Source: Lacipirellula parvula
GTDB taxonomy: Bacteria > Planctomycetota > Planctomycetia > Pirellulales > Lacipirellulaceae
Direction: 5' to 3'
DNA length: 64,000 bases
Assembly (NCBI RefSeq): GCF_009177095.1
Contig: NZ_AP021861.1
Coordinates: 1,302,001-1,366,000 of the forward strand
The notes beneath the pieces are model-generated. The model saw only the letters and a list, made by a program, of their open reading frames with translations. It was not told where the DNA came from and searched no databases. This document shows positions 10,001 through 18,172 of the stretch, piece after piece. The stretch's first letter is position 1; every line of letters starts with the position of its first letter. A program made the position numbers and the translations under genes.

Positions 10001-10476
10001 CTGTGCGTTTGCTGCGTGATCTCGCTGGTGGTGAGGTTGTCGGCGGTCGTCCGGCCATTGAGCAGCGTCATGCCGGTTAGTTCAAGATCAGCACCGTCGC
10101 CGCTCACACTAAAAATCCGCGAGTTCAGCTGGGCGTCGATCGTAAAGACGTCGCTCCCCAAGCCGATGATCGCGAGTCCCTCGGTGATCGCGATCTCGCC
10201 GCCCGTCAGCAGCATCGTCGCCGGTTCATCGTCTCCGAAATCGAAGCGGATTTCGTCGACCCCAGCGACCGTGTTCGCGACGAACACCGCCTCGCGCAAC
10301 GACATGAGCCCGTCGTTGAAATCAACGACGTCGAGCTCAGTGTCGACGGTCAGCACCGCCAGCAGGCGGCGATCTTCTAACGGCTCGCAACGGAGCGCAC
10401 GACGGCGCCCCCGGAAGCTGCGGTCTGGTAAATCGGCGGCGGCGCGCCGTGCGCGGCGGAAGTAGCGTCCGGCCAT
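7039..10476 (-). CDS. LEPR-XLL beta-helix surface protein with dockerin
   Basis: About 1145 residues. An Arg-rich N-terminus leads to CEPLEDRRLL (residues 30-39), the LEPR-XLL motif of large planctomycete exported proteins. Two long parallel beta-helix blocks follow, with short turns such as SGNSASG, each closing with PEFDQRG...RIDIGAVE, typical of the choice-of-anchor Q type. Near the C-terminus GDFNQDLKVDGADFLAWQ and DGQVDGNDLAIWKQQYG form a paired dockerin type I module. A last 110-residue Ala-rich tail ends inside a palindromic repeat, which supplies LTGR and the stop. ATG at 10476 is preferred to an upstream TTG. Probably a cell-surface or secreted protein; ligand unknown. Confidence 0.8.
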   Translation of the reverse strand: MAGRYFRRARRAAADLPDRSFRGRRRALRCEPLEDRRLLAVLTVDTELDVVDFNDGLMSLREAVFVANTVAGVDEIRFDFGDDEPATMLLTGGEIAITEGLAIIGLGSDVFTIDAQLNSRIFSVSGDGADLELTGMTLLNGRTTADNLTTSEITQQTHSGGAIRSAAGATLNIDDVVIRGSRVTGANASGGAIFASASLTVANSVISGNSASGRNGVGGGVAATGSASITATTVSGNTASRGGGASVSSAGRLYVDRSTFSNNLAVDSFAALGGAIYSTGWTELTSSTISANAARTTGFDSVAQGAGIWSSGRMEIAHSTVVANTASSVGAGATASGGGVYANHSAAAHFLVDHTIVAGNFATEGPAEMRVGDGPLEMHYSLLGDNDGTLLAEAPIGWADEYGNLIGGPMYGFIDPLLDGLEDNGGPTRTHALLPGSPAIFAGNPWTLPGGDTPEFDQRGAGHSRRAGARIDIGAVEYSGRTLIVDSLADDVDGDYGAGKFTLREALAVANENADYDVIEFSTSLLTSGPATIYLKNGELAITQEVAIYGPGEELLSINGRENSAYSRVINSSANMEFRGLTITAGKKGGSTAGGGIISTKDLTLIDVAVTDCNAGTGAGINGVNLTLIASRVEGNKAFQGTGGIVLTGNLYMDRSILRGNSHETDGQYSAGGLTVWPEYSRREVIVANSLISGNTGSLQGGTGAMRVYADLFIMYNTVVADNSGRFVGGLAIDSRQVFIMNSSVVRNVGQGISITTSYNTVIEDSTISGNRAPLFGGGGGGGGGVSAPSGLTIRRSTITNNSLPGSNGQPGAGSGISTPSRLVLENSIVAGNNGPDAPDIGLSATGTINASNSLIGDNRGTALVETHGDNDQKGNYIGGPVGGLLSPGLGPLMDNGGPRLPEGYLMPTHLPLPGSRVINRGNLVAQPGDGATPEFDQRGEPYSRVVGGRIDIGAVEAPVYSGSATGDFNQDLKVDGADFLAWQRGYGKTDAVVSDGDGLRDGQVDGNDLAIWKQQYGAVVPRVEPAAMSVVEVLQSASAAGALLVARKPAAAGVAEEIEAPHWSVPLTPALEGFARRADAAELLAAKWAAFALQGEVRSAAFDSPWRGVERRAAEDGLLAVAEVDGAFEEGEGMERSAWELTGR

Positions 10477-10930
10477 GGGGTGTGACCTCGCAGAATAGAG
10501 AGATGAAAACAAATGAAGCGAAGAAATAACGATCGAGTCGGATCCGACTCAGAGAAAGACCGGTGAGCTCGCCGCTCTAGCGCAGAGGGTTCGCTGAACA
10601 GGCAAATGTTGCCGCCGCCAGAACGCGGTTCAGCAGCAGCGGCTGAGGGAGAGGAAGCCGCCGCCAAGGCCCGGAAGCAGCGCAGGTTGAGCACGAGCGC
10701 AATCAGCAGTGTCGCTTGGACGCCAATTGCCGACCGCGCCAAAGAAAACGGCGCGCAGCGCGAACGCTCGCCAATAAGAGCCGCCATGTTCTGTTCCGTG
10801 GCCCCGCATGCCCCAAAGATGTTGCAGGACCGAGGAGGAGTATAGCGAGCCCCAAATGACGAAGCAAGCGAATTTCAAATCGCCGCCGTCGGCGTCAACC
10901 CCCAAATATCTGCCGCGCATCCATTTTCCT

Positions 10931-10957
10931 TAGCCCCCGGTTCTTCAAACCGGGGCC
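10931..10957. repeat. TAGCCCCCGG palindromic repeat, copy 2
   Basis: TAGCCCCCGGTTCTTCAAAC followed by CGGGGCC; same unit as at 4289 with one G missing in the right arm. It lies 16 bp before the possible gene remnant. Confidence 0.8.
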
Positions 10958-10973
10958 ATCGACGCCGCCCCTT

Positions 10974-11159
10974 CTCACGGAAGCCGAGCGCGCCCAGCGC
11001 CACCAAGACCTCCTCGACTGGGGCGTGCGCCTGATGCAAAACGAACAGCGCCAAAAAGACCGCGACAAGTACGATCGCTTAATGTCGCGTAAAACGAAGA
11101 AAGCGACACAAGCGACGCGACAACAAAAGCGACAACAAAACCGCCGCCGCGCCGCATAG
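10974..11159 (+). pseudogene. Possible 3' remnant of a small charged protein gene
   Basis: 61 open codons plus a TAG stop, without ATG, GTG or TTG at a suitable place. The peptide is helical and highly charged (AERAQRHQDLLDWGVRLMQ, then a Lys/Arg/Gln-rich tail ending NRRRAA), unlike the random frames around it. The palindromic repeat immediately upstream suggests that repeat insertion or deletion removed the front. No family recognised; chance coding in GC-rich DNA is the main alternative. Confidence 0.25.
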
Positions 11160-11355
11160 CGCCGCCGTGCCGGCAACGCGACTCCCAGGACGCTATACTC
11201 ACGAAGCCTCCTGGACGATCGAGCGATTCCGCTGACGACAGCGACCCGCGAGGACGTAACCCTGCGGCAAGATGCGTTAGGCGTCCGAACACCGGTCTGC
11301 CAACGCCTAATTTCCGTTCATTGCCGACGCCCACGCGCGTCGTTTGGAGCTGCAG

Positions 11356-12294
11356 GTGACGATCCTAAAATCGTTTTCCTACCAATACGGCCTCAGCGCG
11401 ACGCGCTTAATGGCCTACGCGATCGCGGCGCTCGTCGGCGCCATTGGCAGCTATGTGATGATCCGGCTCGAACCGGCCCCGGGGCAGTTCTGGCAGCGCG
11501 ATTGGCGAGCGTACGTCTTCTGGCTCACGTTGCCCGGATTGGCCGTCGTCTCGCTCTACTACTTCACACTGCTGGTGAAACGTTTCGCCTCGCCGACGTT
11601 CATCGTCTTGGATGACGCGGCGATCACGATCCCCAAAACGTCGTTGACGTCGCAGACGCGAACGATTGAATTCGCGGAGATCTCCAAGCTCGTCGGCCCG
11701 CGCGCCGGCAAGTTCGAGCTGCGCACCGCCGCTGAGCCCGTCTGCATCGAAGCGTTGAAACTCGCCACGACGGAGGCGTTCGTCGGCCTCTGCCAACAGA
11801 TCGTCGATCGGTGCGGTCTGAAGCGAGATCTCGCCGCAGAAGCGAAACACCCGCCCAAGTACATCGAGATTTCCAAGTCATTCACGATCGGCCGGATGAG
11901 CTCGTACTACGGCTCGGTGATTATCTCGCGCCGGGCGATCTTCTTCCTGCAGCTGAAGAACGCGAACTATCGCTACAAGGCGGTGGCTGAGGGGATCGCG
12001 CAGGCGATCGAAAAGGTTGGCGGCAAGCAGATCGCGGAAGTGCCGATCACCGAACTCGACGATGCGATTCTCGATCATCACGACTGGCCGCTGTGGGACA
12101 ACGAGGGAACGGTTCGCGTCCTGCCGCGGTCGGCGGTGACTTCCGTTCGCCTGCCGTGGTGGGGAGCGCTGTCGATTCGCGCCGGCGACCGCCGTTTCTC
12201 GTCGTCGGTTCCGTTTTGGAAGTCACTGCGCGTGAAACGCCAACTTCGCGAAGCGGGCTGGCCGCTCGACGGCGAGCAGCGAGAGCCCCCTTAG
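11356..12294 (+). CDS. Membrane protein of unknown function, two N-terminal helices
   Basis: About 312 residues. Two hydrophobic helices lie near residues 14-38 and 53-75. A soluble part with alternating beta strands follows (SPTFIVLDDAAITIPKTS, IEFAEISKLVG), which recalls PH-like or bacterial photosynthesis-type membrane domains. I do not recognise a named family. GTG at 11356 is chosen because GGAG lies six bases upstream; a TTG four codons earlier is possible. The TAG stop at 12292-12294 is the start of a TAGCCCCCGG repeat, so the natural C-terminus may have been longer. It is a single gene followed by a glycosyltransferase. Confidence 0.6.
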   Translation: MTILKSFSYQYGLSATRLMAYAIAALVGAIGSYVMIRLEPAPGQFWQRDWRAYVFWLTLPGLAVVSLYYFTLLVKRFASPTFIVLDDAAITIPKTSLTSQTRTIEFAEISKLVGPRAGKFELRTAAEPVCIEALKLATTEAFVGLCQQIVDRCGLKRDLAAEAKHPPKYIEISKSFTIGRMSSYYGSVIISRRAIFFLQLKNANYRYKAVAEGIAQAIEKVGGKQIAEVPITELDDAILDHHDWPLWDNEGTVRVLPRSAVTSVRLPWWGALSIRAGDRRFSSSVPFWKSLRVKRQLREAGWPLDGEQREPP

Positions 12295-12349
12295 CCCCCG
12301 GTTCTTCAAACCGGGGGTGAAGGCGCCCGGTCCTATAAATCGGGGGCCC
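12292..12349. repeat. TAGCCCCCGG palindromic repeat, copy 3, with a degenerate neighbour
   Basis: TAGCCCCCGGTTCTTCAAAC plus CGGGGG at 12292-12317, followed by a diverged second unit (CGCCCGGTCCTATAAATCGG, ending GGGCCC) at 12324-12349. The first three bases are the stop codon of the preceding gene. Confidence 0.75.
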
Positions 12350-12566
12350 GCAAGCGAACCCAACCCCAGTCGCAACCGTCCTTTAAGGCGAGTTGACCCG
12401 GTTGCGCCGGCGTCTAAAATGGCCCGGTAGCTTTAGGCAGGGAGTGCCGATGATAGCACCGTGTGAACCAAATCTTCACACGGAGCGTACCAGCGGAAGT
12501 TGTTTTGCCGGCGATCCTCCGCACGGCGGATCGCTCACCACACTCCCCACCGTGGTTACCCACCTC

Positions 12567-13373
12567 ATGGAAACCCGCCAAAACTCTCCCGCCTTCCCCG
12601 CCGGCCTTCGCTTTCTCACCGCCCTGCCGGTTTACAACGAAGTCAACCACGTCACCGAGGTCCTCGACCAGGTGGCGCGGAACGCCCAAGACGTCCTCGT
12701 CGTCGACGACGGTTCGACCGACGGCACCCGCGAACTGCTCGCCACCCGCAACGACGTGATCGTCGTCTCGCATCCGCAGAACCGCGGCTACGGCGCCGCC
12801 CTCCACACGGCGTTCGATTATGCGATCGCCCACGGCTACGACGTGATCGTCACCATCGATTGCGACGGCCAGCACGAGCCGCAACTTATCGGCAGCCTCG
12901 CCGCCGCGTGTGCGGACGTCGACATGGTTTCCGGCAGCCGCTACCTGAGCCTCGACGGTTCGGTCGGCGCCCCGCCGATCGATCGCCGCCGCATCAACAT
13001 GCAGGTGACCGACGAACTCAACTGCCGGCTCGGCTTGCAGCTGACCGACGCCTTCTGCGGGTTCAAAGCCTACAAAGTCGAAGCCCTCAAGCGGATGCAG
13101 ATCACTGAGACGGGCTACGCGATGCCGCTGGAGCTGTGGGTTCAAGCCGCGTTCCAAGGACTGAAGATCACTGAGTTTGCCGTACCGCTCGTCTACCTCG
13201 ATGAGAAGCGCAGCTTCGGCGGCGCGCTCGACGACTCAGCCAAGCGGCTCGCCTACTACCACTCGGTGATCGACCGCGCCGTGAAGGCGTGCGCCGAGCA
13301 GCAACCGTCGAGCCCCCTCGCCCTGCCCCGCTGTAACGAGCAGTTTGAAGGCTGTTCCCAAGGTTGTTCCTGA
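12567..13373 (+). CDS. Family 2 glycosyltransferase (polyprenyl-phosphate sugar type)
   Basis: 268 residues with the GT-A fold signals of dolichol-phosphate-mannose-synthase-like enzymes: TALPVYNE near the N-terminus, VVDDGSTDGT, HPQNRGYGAALHTAF, the metal-binding TIDCDGQHEP, and SGSRY. Such enzymes move a sugar from a nucleotide donor to a lipid phosphate or glycan. No membrane helices are seen. The frame is open to 12393, but ATG at 12567 fits the family N-terminus best; the ribosome site is weak. The end overlaps the next gene by ten bases, so the two are probably co-expressed. Confidence 0.8.
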   Translation: METRQNSPAFPAGLRFLTALPVYNEVNHVTEVLDQVARNAQDVLVVDDGSTDGTRELLATRNDVIVVSHPQNRGYGAALHTAFDYAIAHGYDVIVTIDCDGQHEPQLIGSLAAACADVDMVSGSRYLSLDGSVGAPPIDRRRINMQVTDELNCRLGLQLTDAFCGFKAYKVEALKRMQITETGYAMPLELWVQAAFQGLKITEFAVPLVYLDEKRSFGGALDDSAKRLAYYHSVIDRAVKACAEQQPSSPLALPRCNEQFEGCSQGCS

Positions 13374-15022
13374 GAGCTGCCGTGACAAACTACGCTCGCT
13401 ATCGCGCGCCGGCCGAAAGCGGGCAAAAGCTGATCGCTCCCCCGTGGGGCGATCTTTGCCGCATCGTCGCCGGCAACGTGGCGTGGCGGCGCGAGTCGTC
13501 GCTGACAATTCTGGGGCGCCCGCTCGCGGAGTTTGCCGCTGAAGCGCGAGCCGAGGTGCTCGCTCGCGCGGAAGAATATATCTCGACCTATGCTGCTTCT
13601 TCCGCCCCCATCAAGGGAGCGGCTCGCTTGGCGGTGCGGGCTGAGGCGAAGCCGTGCGGCGGGTCGCACGTTGCCCCGCTGATCGTCACAGGCCACCAAC
13701 CCGAGCTCGTCCACCCCGGAGTCTGGGTAAAAAACTTCGCCGCCGCCGCGCTCTGTGCGTCGAAGGGCGCCGTCTCGCTCAATCTGGTGATCGACGGCGA
13801 CGCCTGCCGCAGCACGGCGATTCGCGTTCCCGCCGGCACGCTCGCCGAGCCGCGCTGGGAGTCGGTCGACTTCGACGGTCCCGCCGCCGGGATGCCGTGG
13901 GAGCAGCGGACGATCGTCGACGCCGAGCGTTGGCAGTCGTTCCCCGCCCGCGTCGGCGCCGCGACCGCTGGGATGCTCAGCGAGCGGATGCTCGACGACT
14001 GGTGGCCGCTCGCGATGGAACGGGCCGCCGCCACCGGCCGCATCGGCCTGGGCCTCGCGCAAGCTCGCCATCTCGCCGAGATCGAGTGGGGCAGCCACAA
14101 TCTCGAACTCCCCCAAAGCGGCATGTGCCAGACCGACGCCTTCCGTCGGTTCACGCTGCACCTGTTCAACGAGCTCCCCCGCTTCGTCGATTCGTACAAC
14201 GCGGCGCTCGACGAGTATCGCCAAGTCCATCGTCTGCGGAACCACGCCCATCCGGTGCCGAACCTCGCGGTCGACGGCCAGTGGCAGCAGGCGCCTTATT
14301 GGGTTTGGTCGAACGAGATCCCCACCCGCCGGCCGGTCTTCGTGAAACGCGACGGCGGCGGCTTCGTCGTCACCGATCGGCAGACCTTCGAGCGCCGGCT
14401 CCCCTGCGTTTGCGACGACAGCGGCGATCGGGCCGTGGCGGAGCTGGCCGATTGGGAAGCCCAAGGGATCAAGCTTCGCTCGCGGGCGCTGATCACCACG
14501 ATGTTTGCCCGGCTGGCCGTGGCCGACCTGTTCATCCACGGCATCGGCGGCGCCAAGTACGACGAAGCGACCGACGCGATCTGCGAGCGATTCTTCGCCA
14601 CGGCGCCTCCCGCGTTTGCTGCGATTTCGGGGACGCTCCACTTGCCGATCGCCCGCACTGCCGACGCCGCCGAGCCGGTTGCAGCGCTCCGCCAGCGGCT
14701 CCGCGACCTGCAGTACCATCCGGAGCAGGATGTCGACTTCGCCGCCGCGAACGGCGAGGCTGGCGCCGCCGTCGCCAGCAAGCGGCAGTGGATCGCCACG
14801 GCCAAGACCGCCGCCAACGCCGCCGAGCGGCATCACGCCATCGCCACAGCCAACGCCGCGCTGCAGCCCGAGGTGGCCGGCATTCGCGAGCAACTCGAGC
14901 AGCGGATCGCCGCCGCCAGCGAGCAAAGCCGTACTAATCGAGTGCTGAATTCCCGCGAGTACGCTTCTTGCCTATTTCCGCGAAAATCCCTGGAACAGTT
15001 TTTGCTGGATTTCCCTAGCTGA
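13364..15022 (+). CDS. Conserved-looking protein of unknown function (GHQPE motif)
   Basis: About 552 residues, no signal peptide or clear membrane helix. Distinct motifs are VTGHQPELVHPGVWVKNF near residue 110 and GIGGAKYDEATD near residue 400. The GHQP motif faintly recalls the HQP motif of BshC-type cysteine ligases, but length and remaining sequence do not allow that assignment. The C-terminal 120 residues are Ala-rich and probably coiled. The start overlaps the glycosyltransferase gene (TTG at 13364; GTG at 13382 is an alternative). Role unknown; the overlap suggests a link to glycan or small-molecule synthesis, which is inference. Confidence 0.65.
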   Translation: MFLRAAVTNYARYRAPAESGQKLIAPPWGDLCRIVAGNVAWRRESSLTILGRPLAEFAAEARAEVLARAEEYISTYAASSAPIKGAARLAVRAEAKPCGGSHVAPLIVTGHQPELVHPGVWVKNFAAAALCASKGAVSLNLVIDGDACRSTAIRVPAGTLAEPRWESVDFDGPAAGMPWEQRTIVDAERWQSFPARVGAATAGMLSERMLDDWWPLAMERAAATGRIGLGLAQARHLAEIEWGSHNLELPQSGMCQTDAFRRFTLHLFNELPRFVDSYNAALDEYRQVHRLRNHAHPVPNLAVDGQWQQAPYWVWSNEIPTRRPVFVKRDGGGFVVTDRQTFERRLPCVCDDSGDRAVAELADWEAQGIKLRSRALITTMFARLAVADLFIHGIGGAKYDEATDAICERFFATAPPAFAAISGTLHLPIARTADAAEPVAALRQRLRDLQYHPEQDVDFAAANGEAGAAVASKRQWIATAKTAANAAERHHAIATANAALQPEVAGIREQLEQRIAAASEQSRTNRVLNSREYASCLFPRKSLEQFLLDFPS

Positions 15023-15069
15023 GTGCTATACGCTCTGTAGTGGAACACCGCTGCGAAGCGATGAGGTTT

Positions 15070-15160
15070 TGTGGGAGGGGTCTCCGACCCCGAGTTGGCG
15101 TGATGCGGCCACGACGTTTTGTGGCTGTATGCGTCATCGGCGTCGGAGACGCCTCCCACA
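15070..15160. repeat. TGTGGGAGG inverted repeat (family A), copy 2
   Basis: 91 bp with ends TGTGGGAGGGGTCTCCGACC and CGTCGGAGACGCCTCCCACA. The inner part differs from other copies. It lies between the unknown GHQPE-motif gene and the GNAT gene and creates a false N-terminal extension of the latter. Confidence 0.85.
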
Positions 15161-15257
15161 AATAATCGCAACGCGGCGAACAGAGAAACTTCGCCGCGCC
15201 CTCTTCTCGCTCGCTGCGCGGCGTTCGAACGGAACTCGAAGCAGGGCTATTGCACGC

Positions 15258-16682
15258 ATGTCTGCGCCAGCCAGCCGCAATCATGGAAAGGCAGATCGCG
15301 GCGACGCCGAGTCGTCGCCCGCCAGCGGACCATCGTCGCATCACGGCAACGGCCGGTCGCTGCTGCGCAGTGACCGCACCGCCGTCCGCGAACTGCCGTA
15401 CGGCGGCCGCATCGTCACCGCCAACGCCGGCGACCATCCTCTCATCGTCCAACTACTAACGCACGCGCGCCAAGCCGCGATCGCCGACGACTTCCAAAGT
15501 CGGCTCGACGAGCCCGGCTATCGCCCCAGCAACCGCCTGCTGGTGAACCGCGACAAGGCGCTCCTCGCGCACGTTCACCTCGCCAGCCATATCGCGTGGT
15601 TCGACGGTCAGCGGATTCCGGTGGTGAAGCTTGAAGACTTCGCCGTGCTGCCGGAGTACCGCAGCTCGGTCTACGATCGCGACCTCCTCGCTGCGGCCGA
15701 GCAGATCGCCGCCGCGGAAGGCGCCGTCGTGGGGCTCGTGCTGGCCGATCGGCCCGACTGGTTCGAACGCCAGGGCTGGAGCAGCCTCCGCGGCCAAGGG
15801 CATACCCGTGCCAACGCCCGCGCGGTGCTCGCCCACCTCGACGCCCACGAGGGCGCCCGCAAACGCCGCAAGTCGCCGCTCCATGTCCGCACTTGGCGGC
15901 ACTTCGAACTCGACGCCGTCCGCTCGGTCTACGAGGCGACCGCCTCGGGGTTGTGGGGGCCGCTGTTCCGTTCGGAAGAAGTGTGGCAGTGGCTGATCGG
16001 CCGTAAGGCGCAAGACCAGGTGTTGTTCGCGGTCGATCCGCTCCCCGGCGCGCCGCTCAATGGCGACAGCGGCATCGGCATTACGGGCGAAGCCGCTGGG
16101 TACGCCGTCGTCCGCGGCTCGGCCATCGTCGAGATGATGACCTTGAGCAACCATCCCTCGGCCCGCGTTCAGCTGCTGGCTCGAGCGTGCCGCGATGCGA
16201 TCGACCGCGACCATCATTCGATCTCCCTCTACACGCCGGCCAGCGATCCGCTTCACGAGCTGATGGTCACCGCCGGCGGCGCCTGGATCAGCGACCGCCG
16301 CGAGAGCGGCCCGCGGCTGATGATGCGGCTCCTCTCGCCCGAGCGCTGGATCGAACGCTGCTACTCGCTGTGGCGCGAGCGAGCCCAAGAGGCTAACGTC
16401 CCCCGCCCGACGGAGATCGGCTTCATCACGCCCGACGCGGCGCACCTGTTCACGCTCACGCGCCGCAGCGCGAGGCTCGAACCAATGGCAACGCGGCCCG
16501 TCGATTGGGTTGAGTGCAGCCGAGCGACGTTCGAGTCGCTGCTGGTCGGCAACCTCGCCCTCAGCGAAGCCGTGGAGCGCGGCGAGCTGCGGCTTTCTTC
16601 GCCCGAACTTGCCGGCACGCTCGCGGCGGTCTTCGCCCCGCGGCTCTTCTGGCAATCGCCGCTAGAGTTCATGCGGCTGTAA
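15258..16682 (+). CDS. Eis-like GNAT N-acetyltransferase
   Basis: 474 residues. The N-terminal half contains a GNAT core (RIPVVKLEDFAVLPEYRSSVYDR, where acetyl-CoA-binding residues usually follow; then GLVLADRPDWFERQGW). The second half carries a diverged GNAT-like domain and a C-terminal sterol-carrier-like region (ARLEPMATRPVDWVECSR to the end), the arrangement seen in Eis-type enhanced intracellular survival proteins. Those acetylate amines such as aminoglycosides or protein lysines; the substrate here is unknown. ATG at 15258 lies beyond the upstream repeat and before the first conserved part. Followed by a mirror composite repeat. Confidence 0.65.
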   Translation: MSAPASRNHGKADRGDAESSPASGPSSHHGNGRSLLRSDRTAVRELPYGGRIVTANAGDHPLIVQLLTHARQAAIADDFQSRLDEPGYRPSNRLLVNRDKALLAHVHLASHIAWFDGQRIPVVKLEDFAVLPEYRSSVYDRDLLAAAEQIAAAEGAVVGLVLADRPDWFERQGWSSLRGQGHTRANARAVLAHLDAHEGARKRRKSPLHVRTWRHFELDAVRSVYEATASGLWGPLFRSEEVWQWLIGRKAQDQVLFAVDPLPGAPLNGDSGIGITGEAAGYAVVRGSAIVEMMTLSNHPSARVQLLARACRDAIDRDHHSISLYTPASDPLHELMVTAGGAWISDRRESGPRLMMRLLSPERWIERCYSLWRERAQEANVPRPTEIGFITPDAAHLFTLTRRSARLEPMATRPVDWVECSRATFESLLVGNLALSEAVERGELRLSSPELAGTLAAVFAPRLFWQSPLEFMRL

Positions 16683-16742
16683 CAAACCAACGCCTGTCTG
16701 GCTCCCTCTCTTACTGGTGCACAAGACGATGCATCGCCAGTA

Positions 16743-16948
16743 AGCCCCTGGAGGGGGCGGCATGATGTAGCCAGGGGCGTCAGCCCCTGGTTCGAAGCAG
16801 CGCGATAATCCCCAGCCCCGTGAGGGGCGACAGAACTCTCAATTGCCTGCACGAGTTGTATCGCACCTCACGGGGCTAAAAAAAGATTACTCGGCTCCGA
16901 GACCAGGGGCTCGCGCCCCTGGCTACATTACTCGGCCCCTCCAGGGCC
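16743..16948. repeat. Mirror-image composite repeat, copy 2
   Basis: About 205 bp. Left half AGCCCCTGGAGGGGGCGGCA, TGATGTAGCCAGGGGCGTCA, CCCCGTGAGGGGCGACA. Right half is the mirror: CACCTCACGGGGCT, CCAGGGGCTCGCGCCCCTGG, CTACATTACTCGGCCCCTCC. It fills most of the 339-bp space between the GNAT gene and the anti-sigma gene. Confidence 0.85.
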
Positions 16949-17021
16949 AATGCAGTCAGCGATTCACGCTGCTAAACGACGCCCGATTCGAAGGAGGGGC
17001 GTTCAGTGGACTAGAAAGTCA

Positions 17022-17435
17022 TTATTTGGGAACACGGTCGGAGAGATACCCAGCGCTCGACTGAAAGTACCGCGTCCGCCGTTTGACGACGACTTCTTCC
17101 TCCGCCGAAGAATGCTGGTCGCGGAGGTCTTCCAGGCTCGCTTGGCAGGTGCGGCAGGCGATGACTTCGAGGTGGAAGCGGACGTAATCGTCGTGCCCGA
17201 GGTCGAGGACGCCGAGCAGGTGGCTGCCGAGTTGCTCGCGCGAGGGGCAGCTCATCCGTCGGCGCCGCCAGATGGCGCCGAGCGAGTGGACCCCTGCGTC
17301 GCGGCGGCCGAGGACGACCGTCAGCTGCTGCTTGAGGGCTTCGTCGTCGCGGAGCGCGATCTCCAGCTCGGCCATCCGCTCAGGCGGAAGGGCTTCGTCG
17401 AGAAAGGCGTCGAGATCGGAGTCGTTGTAGGGCAT
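17022..17435 (-). CDS. Anti-sigma-factor-like zinc-finger protein
   Basis: 137 residues, acidic N-terminus (MPYNDSDLDAFLDEALPPERM) and a HLEVIACRTC motif resembling the zf-HC2/anti-sigma zinc site, although the His-to-Cys spacing is longer than the usual HxxxCxxC. It lies three bases downstream of the ECF sigma gene, the usual place for its regulator. No membrane helix is visible, so signal sensing would be cytoplasmic. Function is inferred from position and motif. Confidence 0.65.
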   Translation of the reverse strand: MPYNDSDLDAFLDEALPPERMAELEIALRDDEALKQQLTVVLGRRDAGVHSLGAIWRRRRMSCPSREQLGSHLLGVLDLGHDDYVRFHLEVIACRTCQASLEDLRDQHSSAEEEVVVKRRTRYFQSSAGYLSDRVPK

Positions 17436-17438
17436 GCG

Positions 17439-18077
17439 TTACTCGTGCAACTCGGGGAACACGTCTTCGTTCAGTCGCTGCTGTTTAACGAACTTCCGCA
17501 ACCGTTCGAGGAAGTCGAACTTGAAGTTCGCCACCTGTTGCTCGGTGAGGCCCGTCAGCTCGGCGGTTGCTTTGTTCGAGGCGCCGACGACAAACAGCAA
17601 CTCCATGCACTTCACTTTGTCCCAATCGCCGGCGGCGCGCCAGCTTTCAAGCTGCCGTTCGATCGCTTCGGCGAGGGCGTCGTCTTCCAGTTGGCGCCGT
17701 TCGCCGCTGCGGGCGATGCTGCTCGCGGGGCGGGCGTTGCCGCGCGGTTCCCAGTTGCCGCCGCTGCCGTCGGCCGAGGAGAGCGGGATCGCGGGACGGC
17801 GACCTTCGCGGCGGAGGTGGTCGGTCAGCTTGTGGCTGGCGATCGTGAACAGCCAGCTTTCCAGCGGGCGGCGCGGGTCGTAGTTCGGCAGGCTCGTGAG
17901 GAAGCCGATGAACGTTTCCTGCACGACATCCTCACTGGCCGCGCGGCGACGCAGGCGACTGTCGACGAACGACAGGAGCCGCCCTTCGTACTGAGCAATG
18001 AGGTCGCTCCAAGCTTCAGGCTTGCCGCGGCGGATGGCCTCGACCAGGAGCGCGTCGGGGTGGGCGGAGGTGGGCAT
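17439..18077 (-). CDS. ECF RNA polymerase sigma factor
   Basis: 212 residues. Region 2 is visible in LLSFVDSRLRRRAASEDVVQETFIGFLTSL and the -10-binding YDPRRPLESWLFTIASHKLTDHLRR; region 4 in the C-terminus has LTGLTEQQVANFKFDFLERLRK. Between them is a 50-residue linker rich in Ser/Gly. ECF factors direct RNA polymerase to stress or signal-specific promoters. First gene of a two-gene unit with the zinc-finger protein. The start codon abuts an inverted repeat at 18078-18172, so its promoter must overlap or lie beyond the repeat. Confidence 0.85.
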   Translation of the reverse strand: MPTSAHPDALLVEAIRRGKPEAWSDLIAQYEGRLLSFVDSRLRRRAASEDVVQETFIGFLTSLPNYDPRRPLESWLFTIASHKLTDHLRREGRRPAIPLSSADGSGGNWEPRGNARPASSIARSGERRQLEDDALAEAIERQLESWRAAGDWDKVKCMELLFVVGASNKATAELTGLTEQQVANFKFDFLERLRKFVKQQRLNEDVFPELHE

Positions 18078-18172
18078 CGTAGGTTGGGCTGTTAGCCCGA
18101 CCGGAGTGTCAAACGACGTTGCGTGTAGGAAAGTCAGCCGGCAGGGCTGTCAGGCTGAAAGCCTAACCTACG
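18078..18172. repeat. CGTAGGTTGGGCT inverted repeat (family K)
   Basis: About 95 bp with end arms CGTAGGTTGGGCTGTTAGCC and GGCTGAAAGCCTAACCTACG, roughly inverted. It sits between two minus-strand genes, touches the start of the sigma factor gene and contains the TAG stop of the upstream membrane protein gene. Confidence 0.75.

Larger units (their letters stand above)
10477..11355. other. Long spacer with repeat and a possible gene remnant
   Basis: Almost 900 bp without a convincing intact gene. A TAGCCCCCGG palindrome lies at 10931-10957. Just after it, 10974-11159 (plus strand) is an open frame with no start codon, coding a charged helical peptide (LTEAERAQRHQDLLDWG, later RQKDRDKYDRLMSRKTKKA). 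It looks like the 3' end of a gene whose front has been lost. Frames between 10600 and 10920 look random. The promoter of the beta-helix gene must lie just above 10477. Confidence 0.45.

Noticed and set aside
10377-10787. 136-residue minus-strand frame upstream of the beta-helix gene
   Set aside because: Overlaps the N-terminus of the beta-helix gene in another frame and has no regular structure.
16950-18095. 381-residue plus-strand reading frame
   Set aside because: Antisense shadow of the ECF sigma and zinc-finger genes, which have clear domains; the shadow has none.
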